From contig JBAJFG010000149.1 of NCBI GenBank assembly GCA_037903475.1, forward strand, positions 186,001 through 250,000: 64,000 bases of DNA, in the 5' to 3' direction. Positions 35,551 to 46,038 of the stretch are shown here, in pieces (position 1 is the stretch's first letter; each line of letters starts with the position of its first letter). The notes beneath the pieces were generated by a model. It did not search any database and was not told where the DNA came from. It saw only the letters and a program-made list of their open reading frames with translations. Source of the DNA: Ancylostoma caninum. Its lineage: Eukaryota > Nematoda > Chromadorea > Rhabditida > Ancylostomatidae. A program made the position numbers and the translations under genes.

Positions 35551-36795
35551 GTACAAGCATATTTAGCGGAGTTCACAAGTAGGGCTTGTAGCGCGGATCG
35601 AGAATCTGTGCACTTCTCGGGACTGTAAATTCTCTAAAATTTAATGTCATCAGAGTACACTGAATTTTCACTATGTAATTATCCTCCAAGAATACCCGAT
35701 AGATCAATGGCATTGGCCAGAAATAGCGAAAGAGATATAATACTCGCTAATTTTTTCGAGAAAAAAAAACTTCAGCTCAGAGAGCGCCGGTGAAGTGACT
35801 TTCTCCGCAGTTACGACCGCATTGGTTTCATCGATGGGAGGCCGCCACAGGATGTATGTGGAAAGATATTTTACCAAATAACAGGAGGGAAACATCAAAA
35901 TGGAATAAATCACGTCAGATATATACATAAATAGTGCAAAAATTAGAGCAGTTGCCCGACACCGTGATGAGGTCGTAATTGCAGACAAAATCACACCATC
36001 GGGCCTCTCTGAGCTGCCAGACTGTACATTCGGCGCGCGAGGTTGCGTTCTTTTCATTTCATCCCTAAAAATTTGTTAGAGTTCAATGTACTGCAAAATG
36101 AACCCGTAATCAAGAACCGTAAATGATCCAACTTCAGTCCCATATGAGGTAGGCCACAGTTTTTACTTTCACCATGAAATTTAAGTGTTCTCGCCTCGAC
36201 GCAATTTTGTCGAGCATCGCATGGTCCTCCGCAGGCGGCATCGCGCGTCGCTCGCGACGGAATTCCTGAAAATATTTGTAGCCAAAGTGCTTACATGTAC
36301 TTTATTCGACCATTTACAGTTTCCGATATCTGTTCGGATTTTCGACCTACTGCATTTTAACAAACTTAGAGAGATGAAACGACGAGAACGCACTTTCGCT
36401 CACCGAGTGTACTTACTTTTTCAAAGAAGTTAACGGGGGTATTGTAGCAGACCATCTTGGGGACACAACTACATAATAGAATTTGCCAGACTGCTGCTTC
36501 TCTACTGTTACAGGCACTCGCCTGTTACAGAGATGTGGATTCAACCAGATTACCAGTTAGTCGGACAGAAATCTCAAACCCTAAGCACTTTTTCTGCAGT
36601 TTCTTAGGGGGTTTAGTGTGGCAACATTTGTGGGATGAAGAAGTCAACATGGAAGATACATATCGGTCAGATCAGCAAACTTTTTCTGATTATTAGCTAA
36701 ATATATCGGTTGCAACCCACATAATTTAGTTTTGGGTCTTTTTTCTATAAAAAGTCCTGCTTCTACATCTAAGCTTACTCTTCGCCTCTGGACTT
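35551..36795. other. Non-coding sequence
   Basis: No gene recognised. A minus-strand frame at 35704-36057 and mirror frames at 36181-36433 show no known motif. Confidence 0.4.
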
Positions 36796-36962
36796 GGATG
36801 CATCACTGACATTACCCATGGAAAACGTGTTACGTAAGCAAATTTACCCCTAATCTGCTACCCATCAACACGTTTACCCATACATTCTCTATACCCAGCT
36901 ACAGTACCCATAAGCAGTCATACCCATGGGTTGCAATTACTCATCCTTGTGATCATGCATCC
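36796..36962 (-). repeat. MITE-like 'ACCCATGGGTA' family, copy 3 (best preserved)
   Basis: A 167-bp element with ends GGATGCATCA and (opposite strand) GGATGCATGA. It is filled with the word TACCCAT/ATGGGTA, at least seven times at irregular spacing. It lies in reverse orientation relative to copies at 3108 and 14100. Non-coding. Confidence 0.7.
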
Positions 36963-37303
36963 GGAAGCTGCTTGCAGAAGTACGAAAAACCCTAGGAAAA
37001 CTTTCATAGCGTAGAATCTTGGGGGTGAACCGAAAACCTTATCTTCAAGTGCCATTTACAAAGGCAAGAGCTGGTATTCTAGTAAAACTGGTGTGCTATG
37101 ACAGCTAACGATCATCTACTCCTGAAACTGTGCCCAGCAACAGTAAACGAAGACGAAAAAGAACGAGAAAGACAAAGAAGAAAAAGATATGATAAATGTG
37201 AATTCGTTCATATCGTTCATCAAAATGGAGAAAAATAGAACTTCCGGCCAATAGCTGTTCGTGTTCACGTGGTAAACAAATTGCTTACTGCGAACTCCTC
37301 ACT

Positions 37304-37455
37304 GGGCTGGGATTCATGAAACGATAACCAAGTAAACCAAAGATGGCTAGCGTGATTGGTTATCTTATTGAATACATAGTGCTAAGAGACGCGGGTGGCA
37401 AAAGTTGGTTTTCTAGCGTGGGTTTGCTTGGTTATCGTTCCATGAATCCCAGCCC
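37304..37455 (+). repeat. Foldback MITE 'GGGCTGGGATTCATG' family, copy A
   Basis: A 152-bp element whose ends are inverted repeats of about 33 bp: GGGCTGGGATTCATGAAACG on the left and, on the other strand, GGGCTGGGATTCATGGAACG on the right, both continuing ATAACCAAGYAAACC. The repeat extends imperfectly through most of the length (CTAGCGTG occurs on both arms), around a centre CATAGTGCTAAGAGAC that gives orientation. Matches at 59660-59807 (opposite orientation) and 14392-14537. Confidence 0.8.
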
Positions 37456-38180
37456 TGGTTTCTTCATCATGGTTAACTACTGACAGAGATATGATTCTTG
37501 GTGCTTTAAAAGTCTAATGAAAGGAGAAGTAGCTAAATTATTCGAGTGTCGCCTGCCTTTCTTCCACCACGATACCTGTGCTGCTGCCGGCCGTCGCAGA
37601 ACCAGTTCTGACGGTCTCACTGACTTCTTTTTCGATGCCGAGAGTGCGAGATGTCGAACGCGGCCGGCGTGTACCGGTGTGTCGCCAATGTTGTTTTGGC
37701 TATTTATGCGCCAATGGCGATGATCGGTCGTTTATAATCCGAAATCGCGTCGGGGGCCGGACGGCCGCTAGCAGAACGCCGCCCGCCGCCTGACTTCTCC
37801 GCGAACCAGCGGAATCGCACCCCGCCATCACGTCATGATCAACAACGAAATACAACCGATGCTGGTAATGTTCTCATTTCCTTGCTTGGGCAGATACATT
37901 TCCCTGCTAGCTGAACAGGAAATTGAACTCTAGATCTCTAGATAGATCCAGGTAGATTGGAATTTGATTCGGTTCTCACGTTTTCTCCTTTTGGAGATTG
38001 CATGAAGAGTCCTCAATGATCCAGCAAAAAATTCTCGGATTTCTGTAGCAGAAAAAGCGGAGTAGTGCGTTATCAGCCTTAGATCAATTCCCATTGCCAT
38101 TTTCTTGCCAAAACTGACGTTTTCTGTTTAATGGGCCTACGGTACAGAACGAGTGAGATTTTCCTGGTCAGGGCCCCGAA
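37456..38180. other. GC-rich island, no gene recognised
   Basis: 37560-37830 is markedly GC- and CpG-rich (CTGCTGCCGGCC, GCGGCCGGCGTG, GGGGGCCGGACGGCC) in an AT-rich setting. Two plus-strand frames of 68 and 71 codons overlap there, neither with a known motif. It could be a promoter-proximal region or a repeat fragment. Confidence 0.35.
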
Positions 38181-38282
38181 ACTGGATTACTATACACGAA
38201 GAACGTTAGGATATTTGACTGACGTGTTCTTCACGGTAGTCAAATATCCTAATGTTCTTCGTCTGTAGTAATTCACTCCAGT
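38181..38282. repeat. Compact hairpin, roughly 40-bp arms
   Basis: ACTGGATTACTATACACGAA at 38181 continues into GAACGTTAGGATATTTGACT, and the right arm on the opposite strand reads ACTGGAGTGAATTACTACAG, then GAACATTAGGATATTTGACT. The loop is only 17 nt. A further fragment (CAGTCAAATATCC) lies at 38400. It has the form of a minimal foldback element. Confidence 0.7.
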
Positions 38283-39146
38283 ATCTTAAATTAGACAAAG
38301 CATTCATCTTCCTTTCTTCATCAAAATGTAAGAACTCTCTGGGTAACAACCCTTGTAAGCGAATTGCAGGCGAAAATTTCTCAAACTAACCAATCCGGCA
38401 GTCAAATATCCTTACCAGTTCACTTTCTGAATATAATTCTGTGCATGTAAAGGGTATTTAAGAATTATGTTTTTCATTTTTTTTCCAAAAATTGTGTTTT
38501 GTTTTGTCCGGCTACTAGCGAAGGTGATCATGGGTATACCTGCTCCTTAGTGTGCTTGTTCTGCTCTTGTCTAGCACAAAGCAACACTTACTGTCTTTAC
38601 CTTACTTATTTTTACTCAACTGCTATTCAATCTCTTTCATCTGCTCCACAACTGTAGCTGATTACACTTGTTCCTATTTTGTAAACAAATCTGTACCGCT
38701 CACTAATTCCTGTTTCTTCACACTAAATCTTACCGGCACAGGATGTTTTTGCTTCCGAAGATTCTGATTTCTAGCGTTCCTCGAACCTGAAATTCTGCAA
38801 CTTTCATTTTTCAGTTGCCTTGCAAAACTTGGAATTTTCTGAACATTTCCAGTTTTCGACCATTCATCTTACACCATTCCATTGATTTCTTTACTTGCTG
38901 TACTTCTGATTTTCATGCTGCTGCACTCTTGCATTACTCTAGTCTACACTAGATGCAACTAGTACGAAGATATTAAGGCAACTTAATATGATTCCCTCGA
39001 AAGGAAACGCGGATCCCGCTCAACCCAATGCGAAATGCTCGAATAGATGCGATATACGGTGGGAGCATACCTCTTAACTTATAAAATAGCAGCGACTACA
39101 ATCTGAGGAAATTTCGTACCAGTCCACAAACTTCCTCGAAATCACT
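38283..39146. other. Non-coding sequence
   Basis: T/C-rich, no gene recognised; a 71-codon frame at 38552 begins at a non-ATG codon and has no known motif. Confidence 0.4.
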
Positions 39147-39606
39147 GTCCCACTTTAAAATCGTTTTTTAATATTAACATGAAAAGAATCTCCAAGATCT
39201 TCTGACTACAATGATGTACTCGATTCCGTGCAAAATTGCAAGGAAATCCCGCTCTCGAGTCCTAAAATTTGTGGAACTTGTGGGCGGAGCCAGAGCGACT
39301 ACGGGGTTTCCACACCACTTACTCCATTCATGGCTACACATGGAGTTCATATGTCATACTGTTAGGAATGGGATGACGAGGAGCTTTTACTGGGAGTACG
39401 AATTTCCTCTGAGGGTATGTCTCAGGTATTGCGTTATCGCGGAACCTCCTTCTCCCTTTTTGGATCCGCCCACAAACTCTCCAAAAGAACTTAGTTCGGA
39501 GGGGGTTTCGTCACAGAATCATTTATACCGTTGTGGTCAGCACCTCTAGAGGAGTTCTTCATGTGAAATTCTAAAAACAACCCTAAGGTGCAACAGTCTC
39601 TGCGAG
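39147..39606 (+). repeat. Foldback family 'ATCTCCAGGAGCTGCTGATC', copy 3
   Basis: About 460 bp. The left end is ACTGTCCCACTTTAAAATCG, then ATGAAAAGAATCTCCAAGAT; the right end on the opposite strand reads TTCACATGAAGAACTCCTCT, then GCTGACCACAACGGTATAAA. The arms match each other imperfectly (ATGAAxAAxxTCTCxAxxxxxTGAC), and the interior keeps GTGGGCGGAGCCAGAGC. A 112-codon open frame spans it but is not kept in other copies. Confidence 0.65.
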
Positions 39607-40199
39607 TGTTAGTTTCAACGAAAAAGTCGGGGAGGAATCCTTCTCAGAAAGGAAATTGACCTACACAACATATCATCGGAATGGAGGTGAAGGCTGAAAA
39701 ACTCGACTAAACCCACTCGGTCGCGGTTCTTTTTCATTTCCGGCGATCTGGTATCGAATCAATAAGTTTTCTTGCCACTGCTGCATCTTCCATCCAAAAT
39801 ATAAAAAGAAAACTTTACTATCGACAATGAAAAGTAAGAAGGAGTGAAGATCTGTGACCATTTTTCTGGAACTTCCACAGATACATCGTCATGAATTATG
39901 ATTTCCTCTTTCGTTCTTTTCGTAAATTTACGAGTCGAGTAACGTTAGAAAAGCACTTGAATATTCACGATTATATATACAGCGGTGTAAGGACACTACC
40001 AAACATAGGGCAACAACTAGGAGCCTCCCCCATCTGCTAAAAATCCGGGTCTAAAACATTCAGCGAAGTCGCAGACCGTGGAGCTCAGACATAGGGATGA
40101 ACTTGATCCTTCGTTTTAAGAAGTTCTTATTTTGGAGATTTCAAGTTCCTGTGGAGTTATGTGTGAGCCTATGTCTTGCAAATCGCTGGAATCTTCTAA
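39607..40199. other. Non-coding sequence
   Basis: About 590 bp without gene or repeat recognised. Confidence 0.45.
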
Positions 40200-40399
40200 C
40201 CCAGTTGACTGACGAAGGGAAAGATACTCCCTGGCCGTGAGCTTTCCTGATGACCTATGTACGGTTCAATGCAGTTGGCATCAATGATGTCGAATCCATG
40301 CCGCACCATTCCTGCGGGGTTCTGAGTGGAAAGTTACGGCGGTTTTTGTCGGTGCGGGAGCGCACGCATATGCGGTCTCGAGTGCCACAGAGCCAGTTC

Positions 40400-40470
40400 G
40401 GTCCGTGGTATAGTGGTAAGTCTCTCGCTTCACAAGGACAAAGTTGCTGGATCGGGTCCTGCTGCAGCTA
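40400..40470 (+). repeat. tRNA-like segment in the left arm (SINE head or pseudo-tRNA)
   Basis: GGTCCGTGGTATAGTGGTAA contains a perfect box-A type TGGTATAGTGG. About 20 nt on, CGCTTCACAAGG has a 7-nt TTCACAA loop with a U33 equivalent and CAC in the anticodon position, as in tRNA-Val(CAC). Box B is degenerate (GGATCGGGTCC against GGTTCGANTCC). The anticodon stem does not pair well, so it is not a functional tRNA; it resembles a tRNA-derived RNA polymerase III promoter. Confidence 0.55.
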
Positions 40471-41040
40471 GCGCTTTTGCATCTACGATTTAGAAGCCGT
40501 CCTCCTTCAAGAAGGCTATTTTCAGGCAGTTAGGCTATATTTCCCACTCGCATACCGACAATACAAGGGTTCGGAGTGATTCCAAAGGTTCTTCGTACAT
40601 CAGATTTCACAGGAGCCGAATTCCTTCAGCAGATACGATACTACCAACTTCGGGCAGAACATTGTTCAATTAATCTCGCACGAGAGGTCTTAACCTGTCT
40701 CTTTGAATTATACCGCCAAACCACAGCAATCCACGTCATCCACGTCATCAGGGACTTGTTCTTTGTGGGAAACCACCCCATTTCGATCAATTTGCGCCAT
40801 TTTATCAGATTTAAACGATACCCAGAATTTGATTAGATATCGTAAATGATGAAATTTGATTGTCGGAGAGTAAACTATGCATTAAGTTTCTGCTGTTGTG
40901 AGATGTAATGTACGAAGAACCTTTGGAATCACTCCGAACCCTTGTATTGTCGGTATGCGAGTGGGAAATATTGCCTAACTGCCTGAAAATAGCCTCCTCG
41001 AAGGAGGACGGCTTCTAAATCGTAGATGCAAAAGAGCTCG

Positions 41041-41110
41041 CTGCAGCAGCATCCGAATCACCAACCTTGTTCTTGTGAAGCGAGAGACTTACCACTATAC
41101 CACGGACCGA
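41041..41110 (-). repeat. tRNA-like segment in the right arm
   Basis: The minus strand repeats the left-arm segment: GGTCCGTGGTATAGTGGTAA followed by CTCGCTTCACAAGAACAAGG. Box A and the TTCACAA loop are identical to those in the left arm; the box-B equivalent is further decayed (GTGATTCGGATGC). The two pol III-like heads face each other across the spacer. Confidence 0.5.
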
Positions 41111-41353
41111 GCTGGCCCCATGGCACTCGAGACCACATATGTTTGCGCTCCCGCACCAACAAAAACCGCCATAACTTTCCACTCAGGACCCCGCAGGAAT
41201 GGTGCGGCATGGATTCGACATCAGTGGTGCCAACTGCATTGAACCGTACATAGGTTATCAGGAAAGCTCACGGCCAGGGAGTATCCTTCCCTTTGTCAGT
41301 TTGTGAGTTCTGGGCAGTTGCCTAGCCACTCAACCAAACCAGTACGTCTTAAA

Positions 41354-41437
41354 ATTAATTGCTGCCTCGTCCTGAACCCGACGTAACCTGAGTGCTAACT
41401 CAGGTTACGTCGGGTTCAGGACGAGGCAGCAATTAAT
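41354..41437. repeat. Perfect 40-bp inverted repeat with 4-nt loop
   Basis: Positions 41354-41393 are the exact reverse complement of 41398-41437, with only GCTA between. The arm reads ATTAATTGCTGCCTCGTCCT outermost and GAACCCGACGTAACCTGAGT innermost. There is no mismatch over 40 bp, although neighbouring repeats are clearly diverged, so the structure must be recent, under gene-conversion-like homogenisation, or an artefact of assembly or cloning. Confidence 0.95.
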
Positions 41438-41840
41438 CTCTCGACTTGAAGTTGGAACATCAGGATAATTGATAAAATGATCGACGTTTATCAATTCCGT
41501 TCGTGAGATAGCCACGCATTCAACTTCATCTGAGCACCATAGAGGCATTGAATACGTACGTGCTGTTGTGGCGGCATCTGATGTAGCAAGGCAGGGCTTC
41601 ATTCTCCCATACTCCCCTGATACCAATTTACCGACTCGAGGGATGCATGGCTTGGTTGGAAAGTGGCGTGATCGAACCATCGACCGTGTGCCTCCTTACA
41701 ATTGCGCAATACGCGTACCAAAAATGAAACATGCTTCCTCTAAGGATAGGTGTTGTTGTCATACTTCTTTTAGTGAATTTGTGCGTATTAGTGACGCCAT
41801 GGAGGATACCATTTTCTACGAGCATGAGAACGTGAATTAA
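41438..41840 (-). repeat. Probable interspersed SINE-like repeat (minus strand)
   Basis: On the minus strand GGTTCGATCACGCC near 41665-41678 resembles box B of tRNA-derived elements, preceded by AATTGTAAGGAGGCACACGG. From memory this resembles repeats common in strongylid genomes, but no second copy is in the window. The plus-strand open frame of 90 codons is uncharacterised. Confidence 0.3.
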
Positions 41841-43211
41841 AAAAAAACAATTCACGATGCTTAGATGGTTACGTCTCAGACAATGAGGCGGGCTGACTGC
41901 GGTACCAATATTTGGCGGACCGTAGCCAACTAACTCCGCAGTGTGCCAAATAATTGAGCGCGGTCGGCCAACTGTGGGTGCGGGGTCAGCCCGCCGAAAT
42001 GATGTTGTGGCGTGCTGGTAACGGCAGTAATAATATAGTAGTTACTGATGATGTGTGGATGACATTTTAGCGATCAAATTTGAAGGCAGCACCCACGGAA
42101 ATTTTCGCTCCCTGGATTTTGATCCAATCGTGATCCAGTCGATTATGGGATCAATTTCGCAATATAAGTTGAAACATTACTCATCAAGAGTGATAAGAGG
42201 TAATAGCTGGATCAGCAGGACCAGTAAACAGTAAGTTTTACGAGTTTTCATGCTAGCAGTGATCTCCAAAATCCCCCTTGGAGTGCGCGAAATGACAACT
42301 GCCAGCGGTTTCAAGAGGGAGCCTCTGATTTTGACCTTTTCTTCACCAATTTCTACGTGTTCTACACTATTATAACCCGATTCCCCCTATTTGCTTTCTT
42401 CTACATATTGTTGATTTACACAATCCCTTTTTTCACTAAGATCATCCAATCCCTTAAAAAATTTATTGTTGCGTCATTTATTTCTATAAACTCTATCATA
42501 AGGCTTAGTTTTTCCTCTGAGTCGTGTCTGCATGATGAAAATTTCATTTTCCTTCTGTTTATGCTAATTCTTTACCCGAGAAGCTGCTCACCTAACTAGG
42601 TGAATATCCAACTACTTTGAGAAAATAAGTAATGGCAGCGTGGTTGACTTTTTTACTCGACCCCAACCGTTAAACTCGACCACCCTGTTCTAGCATAGCG
42701 GAACGGAATCATTCCAAAACAGGCCTTTTTATGAATTTTGACAAATTCGAACAGCCATATTCCTCATAGTCAAAAACCTAATGAACGCAGACACAACTCG
42801 AAAAATCGGACAGAACAGCGGTCAGCCAATCTTTCGAGAAAAGACCGCACTCAGCCAAATTTTCGGCTAAGGACCGTGGTCAGCCAGCTTTTTGTACGCA
42901 GTCCGACCGTTCGCATCTCATGGTATCACGGTCAGTCCGCTCCACTGTCTGAGATATTCCCTTTTCCAACAATCCAACTTTCCTGTTAGGAGCACACCAC
43001 ATTGACATAAGAAAGAAAGGACTGAAATTTTGGGTCAAAACTTGAACTAAACTTGAAATCTGAAACAAATTGAAACGTGGATTGACATCTGGTTGATGCA
43101 AAAGAAATGGCGCCACTTTTTTTCAAAAATATGTGGTTTCGTTTAGACAAAATATGAAATCGAAGTATGGTAACTTGCTTGTAGAGCAATAAAGCTCTTT
43201 CGTATGAGAGA
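41841..43211. other. Non-coding sequence
   Basis: No gene recognised. Around 42640-42705 GTGGTTGACTTTTTT and CTCGACCACCCTG form a loose inverted repeat that could be one end of a DNA element. Confidence 0.4.
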
Positions 43212-43790
43212 CTAGACGATGTACCCGGCTTTGCTCGGGTCTTTTATTCCTGCCGCCTATTGAAGCTGATGCCAACATTTGTTAAGCCAAAAGAATGCTA
43301 TCAAAATATTCATCATTTGATGATCAGCTTAAGCGACACTTCTTCATTCCGTCCCCTTCCCTCAGAAAAGGCTAAAATTGTTTGACTTGTAAATACTTGT
43401 AGAATGTTTGCCATATTTACGTCGAACGTTTCGAAAAATCCCAGAAGACACGGTTTCACCGATCCGTGATCAAGAATACCGAGAAATCAATAAAATTGGT
43501 GAATCGATATTTCATTCACAACGGTTATCATACTCGTGTTCAGCGTATTGAGAAATCACAGTAGACATATCCTTGTCCGCCCCGTAAGGAAAATTTAAAA
43601 AAAAATGATAAAATCGATAGATCGATAGTGTTGTACAAAATGGTTGTCATATTTGTGTTCAGCGTATTGACATACCCCAGTAGCCTTCACCGCCGCCAGG
43701 GCAAAATTAGCAAAAATCGATATAATCGATATAATCGACAAATCAATCGATAAGGTCCCCTGAAGGGAGCCATGTCTCTGTGAGGAGCAA
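43212..43790 (-). mobile_element. Helitron 3' end (non-autonomous), minus strand
   Basis: On the minus strand the sequence ACCCGAGCAAAGCCGGGT forms a hairpin (ACCCG-A-GC / GC-CGGGT with an AAA loop and one bulged A), followed 7 nt later by CTAG and a host T. A short hairpin 5-12 nt before a CTRR end and insertion before T are hallmarks of Helitron 3' termini. Upstream on that strand lies AT-rich, internally repeated sequence. The 5' TC end was not fixed, so the limit near 43790 is approximate. No helicase or Rep sequence is present. Confidence 0.65.
43400..43740 (-). repeat. Three tandem degenerate units of about 115 bp in the Helitron
   Basis: On the plus strand GTTTGCCATATTTACGTCGA (about 43406), GGTTATCATACTCGTGTTCA (about 43523) and GGTTGTCATATTTGTGTTCA (about 43642) start similar blocks containing AGCGTATTGA, then CAGTAG and GATAAAATCGAT-type sequence. 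The spacing is 115-119 bp. Internal tandem arrays are frequent in non-autonomous Helitrons. Confidence 0.6.
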
Positions 43791-46038
43791 TTTATACTAA
43801 GTGCATGGGTTAGTTGCGGCGGCGTTTAGTAGTGGAGAAAATATCGCCCAAGTGCGAGGCGAACGAGGCAAGGCTAATCGTCCAGCATTCAGCGATCAGG
43901 CTAGTAATCAGAAAAAACCGAAAACCTGGCCTGATGAGAAGTACTACATATGTAGCCTCTCAAAACTCATATGTACTCTGGATTAGGCAGTATAAATTTG
44001 TCTTGCACGCTTCTGTCATTTGTCTTCAATATAGTCTGTTCCAAACGCAACGGTAGTTGAGTAACCGTGTGGACAGCCTGCTTTTCTACCATTCCTCTCC
44101 AACTCCTGCACACTTTTCCGCGTTCTTTATCTCTCTGCTGTTTTCCCAACTATTGTCAGTGGTGGAACGCACTATATCATCTGTACATATAGTGGGGAAT
44201 AACCACTTAGATTTTTGAAATGGGACAAAAACTGACCTGACGCACAATGAACTGAACATAAAAACTACACATAAAGAACGAAAAACGAACACACTTCATT
44301 ACATTAACTTTGGAAACTGGTTTACAAAAACGAGCGAGTCGGATGTTGTAAAATCTCATCTGGTCTCTAGGCTGAAGAACTATCTCGCTGCGATTTGGCG
44401 CGCAGCGAATCGATTGGTATCAGCGTTTAGCTTCGGAGCGTGGCAGCATTACTAAACGACTCGCATCGTAGCTTGGAGTGAGCGTATAAGAGGGAATACT
44501 CAGACAATAGGAAGCATATAACATGCGATGAAGTGTGGAGCGTATGATAGTGCTTCAATGTTAGTATAGGTGTATGGTAGGAGGCTGGAAAACTTATCTG
44601 TTTCAATATGAGAATATGCTCATGACAGGCTCAGCATGTCGTACAGCCTGTCTTCGGTAGGCTGGCTCCTTAACCGAACAACAACAAATTCCTTAGTTCA
44701 CATAAGTCTTGTGAACTTGCCATATACGTTCATTGTGCATATCACGACGCTTGTTCACCCCAAATTTGGTGTCAGTCGGTGGAGTGTCGACTTGACGGGA
44801 GAACCCTGCAACTCCACTGCTCCAGTACTAACTCACTCAGATAGGAAATATGAGCATATACTATTTCAGTTCACATTGATTCGAATGTCTTTTTTTAATC
44901 TTCCAGTGTTCTCTTAGTTTTCCTTTCTCTGAAGATTTCAAATCAACCCGTGCAGTCTCAGCAGCGCAGGACTCCTTCGAATCCTCCGGATATTGGAACC
45001 TCCAAGTGATCTGTTCAAACTTTTTAACCTCGATAACCGCTATTGCGCTGCTCAAAATACGAGCATTTCTCTCGCAAGCCTTTTTTTGTCCTTCACCGCC
45101 TTTATCAACGCATTCCCTTGCCTAGGACCGAAGAAAACCTCAAAAAATTTTCCGGGAATCGGCCCGGGCCCGTACGAGGCCCTTCTTGCTTTCCACTCTT
45201 CTTAGAAACCCAGCTTGCTCACCGGCAAGCCATGCTGAGGTCCGACGGAGGAGAGGGAGTGGTATGGTTGAGATAAAGATAAAGACTTTTAATATATTAG
45301 GATGTGAAACTATGGATGCGCATTTTCGCGCGAAATACAAAATTTATTCTGAGAAACGATAGCAGAACATCCTAATTAAACTTCTGTTAAAATTTATTTT
45401 CAACATCCCTTTCTTATCTTCCATGCAGGAAATGAGGTTCCTTCTTGGAGAGGTGGCTGCGCTGCGGGTCGAACCAGGCGCTTACCCCCACTTTTTTTTT
45501 TGGGGGGGGGGTTGCATTTTTAGTTTCCTAGCCGAATCTAAGCAGTGGTCAGGTAGTGGCAAGTCTTGGCTGCGTGGTCAGGTAGTGGCAAGCTGAGACG
45601 GGACTTTTCATCTTATTTCTTCAGTTTCTTGTTGGCTATTTTCCCTCGCCTGGGCCTGCTCGTAGAAAATTTCCAGTCTAGTCGTTGTTTTGCCAAGATG
45701 ATGGTAAAGTGGCACATACGTGGCCCAATTGTTGTAGACAGAGATCTGCCGTAACTATCTGTGCAGAATTCAGCTCCTCTCATCAGACCACTCCTCTCAG
45801 CATGAAGACAGCATCTTCTTCAGTACATACGTAGGTAACCATGTTTGGATCCGGGTGAGGTTGCCCTTTTTCGCTTTCTCAGCAATTTTTTGCGAGCGCT
45901 TTCGTAACATAAGCTTCTGTTATTCAGCGCTAAACACGTTTCGAGAAATTTTTGCTCAAAGCACAACTACATAGAAGAATTTTTTTAATGGCGGCTTCCA
46001 CTACAATTTCTCAAGTTGGCAGCCCTTTAAATTTCTTT
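43791..46038. other. Non-coding sequence with short direct repeat
   Basis: No gene recognised. GTGGTCAGGTAGTGGCAAG occurs twice, at 45545-45563 and 45574-45592. A G9 run follows a T9 run near 45490. Several frames of 60-93 codons between 44636 and 45276 have no known motif. Confidence 0.4.

Larger units (their letters stand above)
40213..41303. repeat. 1.1-kb inverted repeat: about 390-bp arms, 307-bp spacer
   Basis: The left arm (40213-40600) and right arm (40908-41303) are about 90 per cent identical in opposite orientation over almost 390 bp, from GACGAAGGGAAAGATACTCC outermost to AAGGTTCTTCGTACAT innermost. The spacer is unrelated sequence. Each arm contains a tRNA-like segment (separate entries). 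The structure could be two copies of a SINE-like unit inserted head to head, or one long-TIR element. A transcript across it would fold into a long hairpin, a possible source of double-stranded RNA. Confidence 0.9.

Noticed and set aside
44965..44990. tRNA T-arm (CTCCTTCGAATCC)
   Set aside because: No box A or D-arm at the required distance upstream, and the stem does not pair.
45470..45500. Minus-strand GGTTCGACCCG as box B of a tRNA gene
   Set aside because: No cloverleaf could be formed around it; no box A upstream.
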